Shown here: positions 6,430 to 14,426 of the stretch, piece by piece
How positions within the stretch are numbered: the stretch's first letter is position 1
Layout of the letters: every line of letters begins with the position of its first letter
From: an uncultured Bacteroidales bacterium
Lineage (GTDB): Bacteria > Bacteroidota > Bacteroidia > Bacteroidales > UBA932
Assembly (NCBI GenBank): GCA_946546175.1
Contig: CAMNNY010000128.1
Location: 1 to 39,852, forward strand
Direction of reading: 5' to 3'
DNA length: 39,852 nt
Notes under the pieces: generated by a model
The model's input: the letters and a program-made list of their open reading frames with translations, nothing else
What the model was told of the DNA's origin: nothing
The model's database searches: none
Made by a program: the position numbers and the translations under genes

Positions 6430-6870
6430 ATGCAAGCACTCAAAGAAAACGGCGAATTCGCAGACGAGGTCGTCACCCAGCTGGCCGTCATGGCAGAATG
6501 CGTCTACGGCGCAGAGCTCATCGCCTACCGGATGAGCAGGGTCCTGGACCAAAAGGGCATCACCGGCACCGTATTCCACAACCGGAAGCAGGCGCTCACC
6601 CGCGCCCGCCAGGCCCTGGACAACTGCCTCCACAACCTGGAGATAGCCTTCGACACCCAGGTCTTCGACAGAGCGACCCGGAACAGCGCAGAGCGCACAG
6701 AGGCACTCCACTACCAGGCCAATGACGTGGTCCAGGTCCTCCTCCTTTACTTCTCCCGCTGCGACGAAAGCGAGGGCAAGCGGGACGCCATCAAAAAGAT
6801 GCTCCGCCGGTTCAAACAAAACCCCGGCCTCGACATTGAGAGCGTCATCGATTACTACAGAGTGAAATGA
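6430..6870 (+). CDS. Helical hypothetical protein between polymerase and primase (146 aa)
   Basis: An all-helical, charged protein without membrane segments (FADEVVTQLAVMAECVYGAELIAYRMSRVLDQKG; KRDAIKKMLRRFKQNPGLDIESVIDYYRVK). It begins 4 bases after the polymerase stop and its own stop overlaps the primase-helicase start (ATGA at 6867), so the three genes are translationally coupled. This suggests a replisome accessory role, for example a helicase loader or polymerase partner, but no motif proves it. I do not recognise the family. Confidence 0.65.
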   Translation: MQALKENGEFADEVVTQLAVMAECVYGAELIAYRMSRVLDQKGITGTVFHNRKQALTRARQALDNCLHNLEIAFDTQVFDRATRNSAERTEALHYQANDVVQVLLLYFSRCDESEGKRDAIKKMLRRFKQNPGLDIESVIDYYRVK

Positions 6871-9257
6871 CAGAGAGAGAATACCAAATATCAGTCGGTC
6901 GGTCAAGGACCGAAACCGCATGGATGAACAAGACCGTCACCTGGGCCACCCTGGCAGCCAGGCTCAAGAACTGCAAGCGGACCGCAGAGAGCGTCTCCGA
7001 CTACAAGGCAATGAGCCGGCCCCAGAAAGGAAAGGCCAAGGACACCGGAGGATTCGTCGGAGGCCCCATCGACGGAGGACGCCGCAAAGGCGACAGCATC
7101 ATCTGCCGCAGCCTCGTGACCCTCGACATCGACTACGGCCAGACGGACACACCGGACATCGTCGCAGATGTGCTCTACGACACCGCCTGGTGCCTTTACA
7201 GCACACACAGCCACACGCCCGAAACGCCGCGCTTCAGGCTCGTCATCCCGCTGAGCCGGGACGTCACCCCGGACGAATACATCCCTATCGCCCGCCGAAT
7301 CGCAGAGCAAATCGATATAGACATCTTCGACAGCTCCACCTACGAGCCGAGCCGCCTGATGTACTGGCCCAGCTGCCCCAGGGACGGAGAGTACGTCTAC
7401 CGCTGCAGCGAAGCAGACACGCCGCTGGACGCCGACGAAATCCTCGCCAGCTACAACGACTGGCGGAACGTCGCAGAGTGGCCGATGGACAAAAGGACGA
7501 TGCGCCTGGTCCACGGCACCGGCGCCAAGCAAGAGGACCCGCTCACCAAGCCCGGATCCATTGGAGCCTTCTGCCGCGTTTACGGAATCACGGAAGCCAT
7601 CGAATTCTTCCTGCCGGACGTCTACGAGAAGACCGCACACGATGACCGCTACACGTTCATCGGAGGAACCACCGCCGCCGGCCTTGTGATCTACGAGGAC
7701 AAATACGCCTACAGCCACCACGGCACAGACCCCTGCTGCGAGAAGCTCTGCAACGCCTTCGACTTGGTGAGGATCCACAAATTCGGAGAGCTCGACCAGG
7801 ACAGCGACATCAACACGCCGGTGGCCAAGCTCCCGAGCTTCGTCGCCATGGAGCGCTTCGTCAGGGAAGACCCCAAGGTCAGTGGCCAGATGGCCAAAGA
7901 GAAGCTGCACGAACTTAACGAGGAATTCAAAGACATCCCCGATGACGAGACGGACTGGATAGAGCAGATGCAGATGGACGAGCGCCGCAAGAACTTCCTC
8001 GCCTCGCCCTTCAATTTCGGACTCATCATCCGAAACGACCCGCGCCTCAAGGGAGCCGCCCGACGCGACCTCTTCAGGGCCCGCGACATCGTAGTCCGGG
8101 ACCTGCCCTGGCGCAGCAAAGACATTGACCCATACTGGACCAACAGCGACGACAACGGCCTCATCGACTTCATGAGTGAGCACTACAGCCTCACCGGAAA
8201 GACCGCCATCCTGGACGCCTTCGATCTGGCCGTCAGCCAGGACTGCTACCACCCGGTGAGGGACTACCTCAAGACCCTCAAGTGGGACGGCACCCCGAGG
8301 CTCGACACCCTGCTCTCCGACTACCTGGGAGCCGTGGACTGCGAGCTCGTCCGGGCAATGACCCGCAAACACTTTGTAGCAGCCGTGGCCCGCGTCATGC
8401 GCCCAGGCGTCAAATACGATTACATCCTCACCCTCATAGGACCGGAGGGGCTCGGCAAGACCTCCCTCATCAGGACACTCGCCCGGGACTGGTTCGATAA
8501 CAGCATCTCCAGCATCGACGGCAAAGACGCCATGGAGCAGATCCGAGGCAAATGGCTCGTCGAGATGGGAGAGCTCACCAACTACAAGAACTCCACCAGC
8601 GAGGCCTACAAGAACTTCATATCAAAGCAGGAGGACAACTACCGCCCGGCCTACGCCCGGAAGACCGAAACCTTCCCGCGGCAGTGCGTCTTTTTTGCCA
8701 CCACCAACGAACCCAACTTCCTCAAGGGCAGCACCGGTAACCGCCGGTTCTGGACCGTGGAATGTGGGGAGGACATAACGACCAAAGACGTCTGGGACGA
8801 CCTCCCCGGAGAGGTGGACCAGATATGGGCCGAGGCCGTGGTCCGGTTCCAGGAGGGAGAGACACTCTACCTGAGCCACGAGCTCGAGACCAAGAGCCGC
8901 GAGCTGCAGACAGCCCACAACGAGCTGGCAGCGGATGACCGCGCCGGCATGATTGAAGCCTTCATCCGGAAAGAGCTCCCGACCACCTGGGAGTCAATGA
9001 CGATGAAGCAGAGACAGGACTGGTTCAGGCTCTCCAGCGAGACGGAGAGCTCGGAGCCCAGGATGAAGCGCGAGACCATCTGCGCCGTTGAGGTCCTCGT
9101 GGAGCTCTTCGGACAGCAGCTGGACGAGAAGACCCGCTACCGCACAAAAGATATCAACCAGATCATGCGCGAACTCCCGGACCTCGAGTACATCGGCAGA
9201 GGCTACGACAAGGCCTACGGACGCCAGCACAGATTCAAAATCAAAGACCCAGAATGA
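6867..9257 (+). CDS. Primase-helicase: AEP-like primase fused to VirE-type helicase
   Basis: The 796-residue protein primes and unwinds phage DNA. The N-terminal part resembles archaeo-eukaryotic primases of phage and plasmid elements: LVTLDIDYG near residue 85 gives the DxD metal site, STHSHTPETPRFRLVIPLSR the histidine motif, and RLMYWPS a later conserved strand. The C-terminal half is a virulence-associated E (VirE) superfamily 3-like ATPase with Walker A GPEGLGKTS near residue 525, Walker B-like WLVEMGEL and sensor FFATTNEPNFL, then RRFWTVECG. This two-domain order is common in Bacteroidota elements. The start overlaps the previous stop by 4 bases and the next gene overlaps its stop. Confidence 0.9.
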   Translation: MTEREYQISVGRSRTETAWMNKTVTWATLAARLKNCKRTAESVSDYKAMSRPQKGKAKDTGGFVGGPIDGGRRKGDSIICRSLVTLDIDYGQTDTPDIVADVLYDTAWCLYSTHSHTPETPRFRLVIPLSRDVTPDEYIPIARRIAEQIDIDIFDSSTYEPSRLMYWPSCPRDGEYVYRCSEADTPLDADEILASYNDWRNVAEWPMDKRTMRLVHGTGAKQEDPLTKPGSIGAFCRVYGITEAIEFFLPDVYEKTAHDDRYTFIGGTTAAGLVIYEDKYAYSHHGTDPCCEKLCNAFDLVRIHKFGELDQDSDINTPVAKLPSFVAMERFVREDPKVSGQMAKEKLHELNEEFKDIPDDETDWIEQMQMDERRKNFLASPFNFGLIIRNDPRLKGAARRDLFRARDIVVRDLPWRSKDIDPYWTNSDDNGLIDFMSEHYSLTGKTAILDAFDLAVSQDCYHPVRDYLKTLKWDGTPRLDTLLSDYLGAVDCELVRAMTRKHFVAAVARVMRPGVKYDYILTLIGPEGLGKTSLIRTLARDWFDNSISSIDGKDAMEQIRGKWLVEMGELTNYKNSTSEAYKNFISKQEDNYRPAYARKTETFPRQCVFFATTNEPNFLKGSTGNRRFWTVECGEDITTKDVWDDLPGEVDQIWAEAVVRFQEGETLYLSHELETKSRELQTAHNELAADDRAGMIEAFIRKELPTTWESMTMKQRQDWFRLSSETESSEPRMKRETICAVEVLVELFGQQLDEKTRYRTKDINQIMRELPDLEYIGRGYDKAYGRQHRFKIKDPE

Positions 9258-9520
9258 GGACCGTCAACGGAATCAACATCTACTGGCAGACCGAAGACGA
9301 CCTGCCCAGCAGCTGCGGAAGCTGCCCCTTTTACTTCGACGGATCCACGTCCGTCCCAGGAGTCGGCAGCACGCAGGAAAGAGGACTCTGCAACCTCCGG
9401 GAGATGATGAAAAGCAGGTGGACTGACACCCCGCAGGCCTGCCTCCGCTTTTTCCGCAGGATCCTCAAGGCCCCGGACGGAGAGCGATACGTCATAGTTT
9501 TACGAGATGAGAACTTATAA
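9254..9520 (+). CDS. Small cysteine-containing protein (88 aa)
   Basis: Its ATG overlaps the primase-helicase stop by 4 bases, showing coupling. The protein has a CGSCPFYF motif near residue 21 and further cysteines (LCNLRE, QACLRFF), spaced like a small metal-binding or iron-sulphur site. Proteins of this type stand between replication genes in several phages, but I cannot name the family. It contains no membrane segment. Function is unknown; a nucleic-acid-binding accessory is plausible. Confidence 0.65.
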   Translation: MRTVNGINIYWQTEDDLPSSCGSCPFYFDGSTSVPGVGSTQERGLCNLREMMKSRWTDTPQACLRFFRRILKAPDGERYVIVLRDENL

Positions 9521-9603
9521 CTTTTTCACCCGATGCGCCATCCAGAACGCGCCCCTTTACCGGCTCAGGGAAAGAGCCCTCAACCCAAAAAACCTACACG
9601 AAA

Positions 9604-9846
9604 ATGAACCCCAGAACAAGACAAGCAACCGGACACATCGACCGCGACGGACGGATGATCCACAGACACGATGAGGTCGCCGTGACCAGGCGGCCGCACT
9701 ACATCAACACCAACTACGAGACCGAGCCGGCACGCCGCGCCCGCGTCCTTTGGGTAGGCCGGAAATGGCTCCTGTACTTCGAAAACGGAGCCACGGAAGA
9801 CCTCAATAACTACGGCCAAAAAGAGCTCAAATTCATGGGACAATAG
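9604..9846 (+). CDS. Small basic hypothetical protein (80 aa)
   Basis: An Arg-rich N-terminus (MNPRTRQATGHIDRDGRMIHRHDEVAVTRR) leads to a beta-rich C-terminal half (RVLWVGRKWLLYFENGATEDLNNY). It starts after the leader AAAACCTACACGAAAATG, which resembles the leaders at 3891 and 36486. The last codons overlap the first octamer of the TTGTCCCA array (9836-9843). No family is recognised. The basic N-terminus beside a putative origin suggests nucleic acid binding, but that is inference. Confidence 0.55.
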   Translation: MNPRTRQATGHIDRDGRMIHRHDEVAVTRRPHYINTNYETEPARRARVLWVGRKWLLYFENGATEDLNNYGQKELKFMGQ

Positions 9847-10088
9847 CCAAAAACGCATTGTCCCATAAAACGGGACAACAAAATCATTGTCCCACGATTG
9901 TCCCAAAGATTGTCCCACGCCCAAAAGACTGAAAGCCAAAGAGTTAGCCCCAAAATGGGACAATGGGACAATAAAATCAGCAAAAAAACATTTTTAGCGA
10001 ATTATGTCGGAAACCAATAAGAAAGACTACATAAATGGCCCCTGCGGGAAAGTTACGCGCGCGCGAGTCCCATTGTCCCATTGTCCCA
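9836..10088. repeat. Cluster of ten TTGTCCCA / TGGGACAA octamers (possible origin iterons)
   Basis: Copies lie at 9836-9843, 9858-9865, 9871-9878 (CGGGACAA, one mismatch), 9887-9894, 9898-9905, 9910-9917, 9956-9963, 9964-9971, 10073-10080 and 10081-10088, on both strands. A half copy (GTCCCA) lies just before the ninth. Several are in tandem and some face each other. The array fills the intergenic region and runs into the VRR-NUC gene; the stretch 9971-10003 between is A/T-rich. This looks like iterons of a replication origin, with operator sites as the alternative. Confidence 0.75.
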
Positions 10089-10408
10089 AAAAGCAGGAAA
10101 GCGAGAAGACTCTCGAGGCCCGGCTGCGGAAAGAAATCGAGAAGCGAGGTGGCATGGCCATCAAGCTGATGAGCCAACTCCACCGAGGACTGCCGGACCG
10201 GATGATCATCATGCCCCAGGGCTGCATCTATTTCGTCGAGCTTAAGAGCACCGGCGAAAAGCCCACCGGACTGCAGACCCACTGCCACAATCAACTCCGG
10301 AACCTCGGCCACACCGTCTACATCATCGACACCACCCAGCGCCTGCAGGACTTCCTGTTCATCCTGGACGTCGAGCAGCTGGAGAAAGCCAACTCACCCA
10401 GAAGATGA
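10004..10408 (+). CDS. VRR-NUC domain nuclease
   Basis: This 134-residue protein has the VRR-NUC fold, a PD-(D/E)XK nuclease acting on branched DNA. Seen are an N-terminal helix with Glu (EKTLEARLRKEIEKRG), GLPDRMII with Asp 65, and the FVELKS motif with Glu 79 and Lys 81, followed by a conserved Q/H helix (TGLQTHCHNQLRNLGHTVYII). The first 30 residues are basic and coincide with two octamer repeats (10073-10088), so they may be constrained by DNA function. Its end overlaps the SNF2 helicase start (10405), a pairing common in phages. It probably resolves recombination or replication intermediates. Confidence 0.85.
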   Translation: MSETNKKDYINGPCGKVTRARVPLSHCPKKQESEKTLEARLRKEIEKRGGMAIKLMSQLHRGLPDRMIIMPQGCIYFVELKSTGEKPTGLQTHCHNQLRNLGHTVYIIDTTQRLQDFLFILDVEQLEKANSPRR

Positions 10409-11769
10409 GATACACCCCGCACGCATACCAAGAGCGAGCCACGCAGTTCATCATCGACAACCGGTACTGCGCCCTCTTCCTGGACATGGGTCTCGGGAAG
10501 ACGGTCGCCACACTCACAGCGCTCCAGCAGCTGAAGGAGGACTACTTCGAAATCGACAAGACCCTGGTGATAGCGCCCAAGTCCGTGGCCCGGAATACGT
10601 GGACAGGTGAGTCCCATAAATGGGACCACCTGCGGAGCCTCAAAATCTCCGTCATTATGGGCACGCCAGCCCAAAGACGGAAAGCCATCGAAGCGGAGGC
10701 GGACATCTACGTCGTGAACCGGGACAACGTCAAATGGCTCGTGGACTACTGCGACCTCGAGCTGGTCCGCTGGCCTTTCGACAGCGTCGTCATCGATGAG
10801 AGCTCCAGCTTCAAAAACCCGCAGAGCCGCAGGTTCAAAGCCCTGCGACGGATGCGCTGGCTGATCCGAAGACTCGTCCTGCTGACAGGCACGCCCAGCC
10901 CCAACGGACTGATGGACCTCTGGTCGCAGATAGAACTGCTGGACTACGGCAAGCGCCTGGGCCGGACCCTCACGATGTACAGACAGGAGTACTTCAGGCC
11001 CGGACGGCACAACGGACACGTCGTCTACGAATGGATCCCGAAGCCCGGATCCAGAGAACGGATCACAGACGCCATCAGCGACATCTGCCTCTCCATGCAG
11101 GCGAGCGACTACCTCGAGATGCCAGATCTCATCCAAGCCGGAACCACCATCGCCCTGAGCGACTCCGAGCAGAAAGCCTACCTGGAATTCGAGAAAGAGC
11201 AGCTGCTGGAAATCGACGAAGCAGAGATAGAGGCAGTGACCGCCGCGGCCCTTACCAACAAGCTGCTGCAGTTCACCGGAGGAGCCGTCTACGACTCCGA
11301 GCACGACTGGCACGAGGTCGGCCAAAGCAAGATGGAGGCCCTGAGCGACATTCTCGAAGCAACCGAGGAACCGGTCCTGGTCTTTTATGCCTACCAGCAC
11401 GAAAAAGAGCGAATTCTGGCCAATTTTGGAAATTATCAGCCCGAAACCTTCAACGGAGAGCCCGAAATCCTCAAGAAATGGAACAATCAGGAAATCCGCC
11501 TGCTACTTTGCCACCCGGCCTCCGTGGCATACGGACTCAATATGCAGGAGGGAGGCAGGACCATCATCTGGTACACGCCCACCTGGAACCTCGAGCTTTA
11601 CCAGCAAGCCAACGCCAGGCTCTACCGGCAAGGGCAGGACAGGCCGGTCCTTCTTTACCACATCGTCGCAACTGGCACGATGGACGAGAGGGTGATGGAG
11701 GCCCTCTCCGGAAAGGGAGACTGCCAGACCGCTCTGCTCCAGCGAATCAAGGAGTTAAGGAAAGTATAG
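10405..11769 (+). CDS. SNF2-family DNA helicase/translocase
   Basis: The 454-residue protein has the full set of SNF2 motifs: Walker A LDMGLGKT near residue 26, motif Ia TLVIAPKSV, motif II VIDESSSFKN near 129 (DESS in place of DEAH), motif III LLTGTPSPN near 157, motif V GLNMQEG and motif VI QQANARLYRQGQ. The start overlaps the VRR-NUC stop by 4 bases. The pair probably remodels or resolves branched DNA in replication or recombination. Length is typical of phage versions, which lack extra chromatin domains. Confidence 0.92.
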   Translation: MRYTPHAYQERATQFIIDNRYCALFLDMGLGKTVATLTALQQLKEDYFEIDKTLVIAPKSVARNTWTGESHKWDHLRSLKISVIMGTPAQRRKAIEAEADIYVVNRDNVKWLVDYCDLELVRWPFDSVVIDESSSFKNPQSRRFKALRRMRWLIRRLVLLTGTPSPNGLMDLWSQIELLDYGKRLGRTLTMYRQEYFRPGRHNGHVVYEWIPKPGSRERITDAISDICLSMQASDYLEMPDLIQAGTTIALSDSEQKAYLEFEKEQLLEIDEAEIEAVTAAALTNKLLQFTGGAVYDSEHDWHEVGQSKMEALSDILEATEEPVLVFYAYQHEKERILANFGNYQPETFNGEPEILKKWNNQEIRLLLCHPASVAYGLNMQEGGRTIIWYTPTWNLELYQQANARLYRQGQDRPVLLYHIVATGTMDERVMEALSGKGDCQTALLQRIKELRKV

Positions 11770-11779
11770 GAAAATTCAT

Positions 11780-11787
11780 TAACTTTG
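11780..11787 (+). promoter_or_regulatory. Bacteroidota -7 promoter element (TAACTTTG)
   Basis: An exact TAnnTTTG match lies 20 bases before the ATG at 11808. A clear TTTG -33 box is not seen. It would start a transcript for the HTH protein and the methyltransferase. Confidence 0.6.
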
Positions 11788-11807
11788 CACAAAACGAACA
11801 GGTACAC

Positions 11808-12077
11808 ATGGGAAACACTCACACACGACCACTGACGGAGGACGACTTCAGGGCAAACGAGGCCCGGAGGCTCCAGGAGCTGGCAGGCCTGATCAGGGCC
11901 ACCGGCCAGACCGCACGACAGATAGCCGACGAGTGCCACCTCGACAAGCGGACAGTGCTGCGGGCCTTGAGGGCAGAACCGCTCAAGAGCGACGCCACCG
12001 CCCGGCTGGAGTTTTACGCCAAATACACAATCACCTATGGAATTCCGAAAGATAAAGCTCGGACGGCTCGAGCTTAA
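11808..12077 (+). CDS. Small helix-turn-helix protein (89 aa)
   Basis: The start ATG 11808 follows a -7 box at 11780-11787. The centre holds an HTH: TARQIADECHLDKRTVLRALRAE near residues 37-59, preceded by a helix (EARRLQELAGLIRATG). Beyond it is KSDATARLEFYAKY. The shape is that of a small repressor-like or XRE-like regulator. It overlaps the ParB/methyltransferase gene by 41 bases, so the two may work together, for example in control of modification or of the switch to late expression. Target sites are unknown. Confidence 0.7.
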   Translation: MGNTHTRPLTEDDFRANEARRLQELAGLIRATGQTARQIADECHLDKRTVLRALRAEPLKSDATARLEFYAKYTITYGIPKDKARTARA

Positions 12078-12618
12078 CAAGGGCCAGGTCCACGGCCTGC
12101 CGGCGAACCCGCGAAAGTGGACCAAAGGCGACGTGGTCTCCCTGGCCAGGTCGATGGAGGAGACGCCCGAGCTTGCAGAGGCCCGAGGCGCCATCGTCTA
12201 TCCGGTCGGCTCGGCCTTCGTTGTGCTGGGAGGCAACATGAGAGTGGAGGCAGCCAGGCACCTCGGCTGGCAGGAGCTCATGTGCGCCGTGCTCCCAGAG
12301 ACCACACCCACGGAGAAACTCAAGCAGATCGTCCTCAAGGATAACTCCAGCTTCGGAGCCTGGGACGTCGACCTGCTGAAAGCGGACTGGGGAGAGTTCG
12401 AGTTCATGGACATCGGCATCAAGCTGCCGGACCTCCCGCCCAAGGGCAACAAGAAAGCCCGCGACGACGGCTACGACCCGAGCAGGATCCTGGGACGGAA
12501 GACCCCACCCAAGACCAAACGAGGTGACCTCATTCAGCTGGGAGAGCACCTCCTCATCTGCGCAGACACCAAGGACGTCCACGCCCTCGAAAAATTGATG
12601 GGGGGGGTAACTCATTAG
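12037..12618 (+). CDS. ParB-like N-terminal domain of a split ParB-DNA methyltransferase
   Basis: The 193-residue frame contains a ParB/sulfiredoxin-like domain (LPANPRKWTKGDVVSLARSM; VLGGNMRVEAARHLGW) and then the entry to a methyltransferase (RGDLIQLGEHLLICADTKDV). This architecture normally continues into the DPPY motif in one polypeptide. Here the frame breaks at a run of eight G (12600-12607) and ends VTH, while the rest continues in the -1 frame. One extra G, or -1 slippage on G-GGG-GGG, joins the halves exactly. Alone, this half would bind DNA but lack catalysis. Frameshift, phase variation and sequencing error are all possible. Confidence 0.8.
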   Translation: MEFRKIKLGRLELNKGQVHGLPANPRKWTKGDVVSLARSMEETPELAEARGAIVYPVGSAFVVLGGNMRVEAARHLGWQELMCAVLPETTPTEKLKQIVLKDNSSFGAWDVDLLKADWGEFEFMDIGIKLPDLPPKGNKKARDDGYDPSRILGRKTPPKTKRGDLIQLGEHLLICADTKDVHALEKLMGGVTH

Positions 12619-13334
12619 CGGACCTTTTGGTGACAGACCCGCCCTACAACGTGGCAATAAGCAACAGCGACGGCAAAACGATAGAAAACGACGATATGAG
12701 CGACGGCGCCTTCCGAGACTTCCTCTACGGATGCTTTGTGGCAGTCAGGGACTGCCTCAAGGCCGGAGCCGCCTGTTACATCTGGATGGCCAGCAGCGAG
12801 ATCGACGCCTGCATCGAGGCATACGAGAAAGCCGGCCTTCTTTACAAGCAGCTGCTGATCTGGGTGAAAAACTCGTTCACCCTGGGGAGGCAGGACTACC
12901 AATGGCAGCACGAGAGCTGCGTCTACGGATGGAAACCGGGAGCCGGTCACTACTTCAGCGACAGCCGCCGGGAGTCCACCGTCAAGGAAGACAAGCTGGA
13001 CCTGGAGCACATGAGCAAGACGGACATGAAGCTGCTGCTCCAGCAGATCTTCGAGGAGAACGGCATACCCACCACCGCGCTCCATTACGACAAGCCCAGA
13101 AAGGACGACGAGCACCCGACGATGAAGCCGGTGCCCCTTTTCGGAGACCACATCATCAACAGCAGCCGCGCAGGCGACATCGTGCTGGACCCCTTCGGAG
13201 GCAGCGGCACAACCCTCATCGCTTGCGAGCAGCTGGGCCGGCGCTGCCGGATGGTGGAGCTCGACCCCGTCTACTGCGACGTGATCGTCGACCGGTGGGA
13301 GAAATTCACAGGACAAAAGGCCATCAGGCCGTAA
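12528..13334 (+). CDS. DNA methyltransferase (beta-class, N6-adenine/N4-cytosine), catalytic part in -1 frame
   Basis: This frame is open from 12528; translation probably enters it at the G8 tract (12600-12607) or restarts at TTG 12627. Motif IV is DPPYN (12636-12650), and the SAM-binding motif I DPFGGSGTT follows near 13188-13214. Motif IV before motif I defines the beta class. The C-terminus (CRMVELDPVYCDVIVDRWEKFTG) is typical. It probably modifies phage DNA to evade host restriction. Fused to the ParB-like half it would be about 430 residues, the normal length for this architecture. The specificity cannot be read from the sequence. Confidence 0.85.
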   Translation, partial: PHSAGRAPPHLRRHQGRPRPRKIDGGGNSLADLLVTDPPYNVAISNSDGKTIENDDMSDGAFRDFLYGCFVAVRDCLKAGAACYIWMASSEIDACIEAYEKAGLLYKQLLIWVKNSFTLGRQDYQWQHESCVYGWKPGAGHYFSDSRRESTVKEDKLDLEHMSKTDMKLLLQQIFEENGIPTTALHYDKPRKDDEHPTMKPVPLFGDHIINSSRAGDIVLDPFGGSGTTLIACEQLGRRCRMVELDPVYCDVIVDRWEKFTGQKAIRP

Positions 13335-13347
13335 CGACTAAAGCACT

Positions 13348-14031
13348 ATGGACAATGGCGAGGATCTCTTCAGCGGGCTCGACCTCTTCAGCTTTGACGG
13401 CAAGCCGCCGGTACCAGACGAGGCACCGGAGCCAGAGCCGGAGAAAGAGAGCAAGAGCAAAAAGGGACGGAAGCACAGATACACCGAGGTCTACGAGCTG
13501 ACTCCGAAATTCGAGTACCGGCGCGCCTTCAGCGAAAGCAAGCTGCTGGACGCGCTGGCCGCTCCGGGCTTCCATTTCCAGGAGGGACACGCCTACAACT
13601 TCATCACCGCCGGAGACGTTGACAGCCTCTCATTTTTGAAAGCCGTCCTCCGGCAACAGGACCTCGACTACTGCCTGGCCTCCACCTGGTGCATGGGCGC
13701 AGAGGATATCCTGCAATTCCGGGAATGGGTAGAGGCCGACCGGATCCGGAAGCTCGACATTTACGTCGGCGAGATTTTCAGCGGCAGCTACGCCGTGGAG
13801 TTCCAGATGCTCAAGAGACTCTACCAGGACCACCCGGACCTTGGACGATTCGCTCTCTTCAGGAACCACAGCAAGGTCTACGCCGGCACCGGCCCGCTTT
13901 GGAGCTTTGGCATCCAGAGCAGCGCCAACATCAACACCAACCCCAGAACGGAAAACACCTGCATCACCATCGACCGCGGGCTGTTTGAGTTTTACAAGAA
14001 ATACTACGACGGAATCAAATCCTTTGAATGA
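13348..14031 (+). CDS. PLD-like domain protein before the terminase (227 aa)
   Basis: The N-terminus is disordered and charged (PDEAPEPEPEKESKSKKGRKHR). The body contains a phospholipase D-like half-site: NHSKVYAG (HxK) followed by SSANINTNPRTEN, like the SSxN...NxE tail of PLD nucleases. The HKD aspartate is not evident, so it may bind rather than cut DNA or form a dimeric site. The next gene overlaps its stop by 4 bases, coupling it to the small terminase. A role in packaging initiation or DNA binding is plausible. I know of similar proteins near terminases in Bacteroidota phages but no tested function. Confidence 0.6.
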   Translation: MDNGEDLFSGLDLFSFDGKPPVPDEAPEPEPEKESKSKKGRKHRYTEVYELTPKFEYRRAFSESKLLDALAAPGFHFQEGHAYNFITAGDVDSLSFLKAVLRQQDLDYCLASTWCMGAEDILQFREWVEADRIRKLDIYVGEIFSGSYAVEFQMLKRLYQDHPDLGRFALFRNHSKVYAGTGPLWSFGIQSSANINTNPRTENTCITIDRGLFEFYKKYYDGIKSFE

Positions 14032-14426
14032 TGAAATCAGGCAAGCACTACAGCAAGGCGCAGATCAAGCAGATCAAGGCGGACTTCCTCGAAGCGCTCA
14101 AGGCCAGCGCCGGCCTCGTCACCCAGGCCTGCAAAAAGGTCGGCATCGGATCCAGGAAGACCCTCTACGAGTGGCGCTCCAAGGACCCGGACTTCGACGC
14201 CGCCTGGGAGGAGGCCAGCAAGGAGGCATCCGAGATGGCGCTCGACCTCGCAGAGTCAGCGCTGATGCGCAACATCCAGGCAGGAGACACCAAGGCCATC
14301 AAGTTCTACCTCCAGTGCAAGGGCAAGCCACGCGGCTACGACCTGCGGCAGGAGATAGACCTCAACGCCACGGTCACCAGGCCCAAGGTCGTATTTGAAG
14401 ACGACGAGGATGGCGTACAGGATTAG
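14028..14426 (+). CDS. Terminase small subunit
   Basis: This 132-residue protein has an N-terminal HTH of the small terminase type: QIKADFLEALKASAGLVTQACKKVGIGSRKTLYEWRSKDPDF, followed by an amphipathic helix (DAAWEEASKEASEMALDLAESALMRNIQAGDTKAIKFYLQCKG) for oligomerisation and an acidic tail (VVFEDDEDGVQD). It recognises phage DNA for packaging and hands it to the large subunit. Overlaps with both neighbours (4 and 17 bases) support an operon. Confidence 0.88.
   Translation: MMKSGKHYSKAQIKQIKADFLEALKASAGLVTQACKKVGIGSRKTLYEWRSKDPDFDAAWEEASKEASEMALDLAESALMRNIQAGDTKAIKFYLQCKGKPRGYDLRQEIDLNATVTRPKVVFEDDEDGVQD

Noticed and set aside
9507-9674. Possible 55-codon ORF starting ATG 9507
   Set aside because: It overlaps two better-supported genes, has an Arg/Pro-rich tail typical of a shadow frame, and no recognisable feature.
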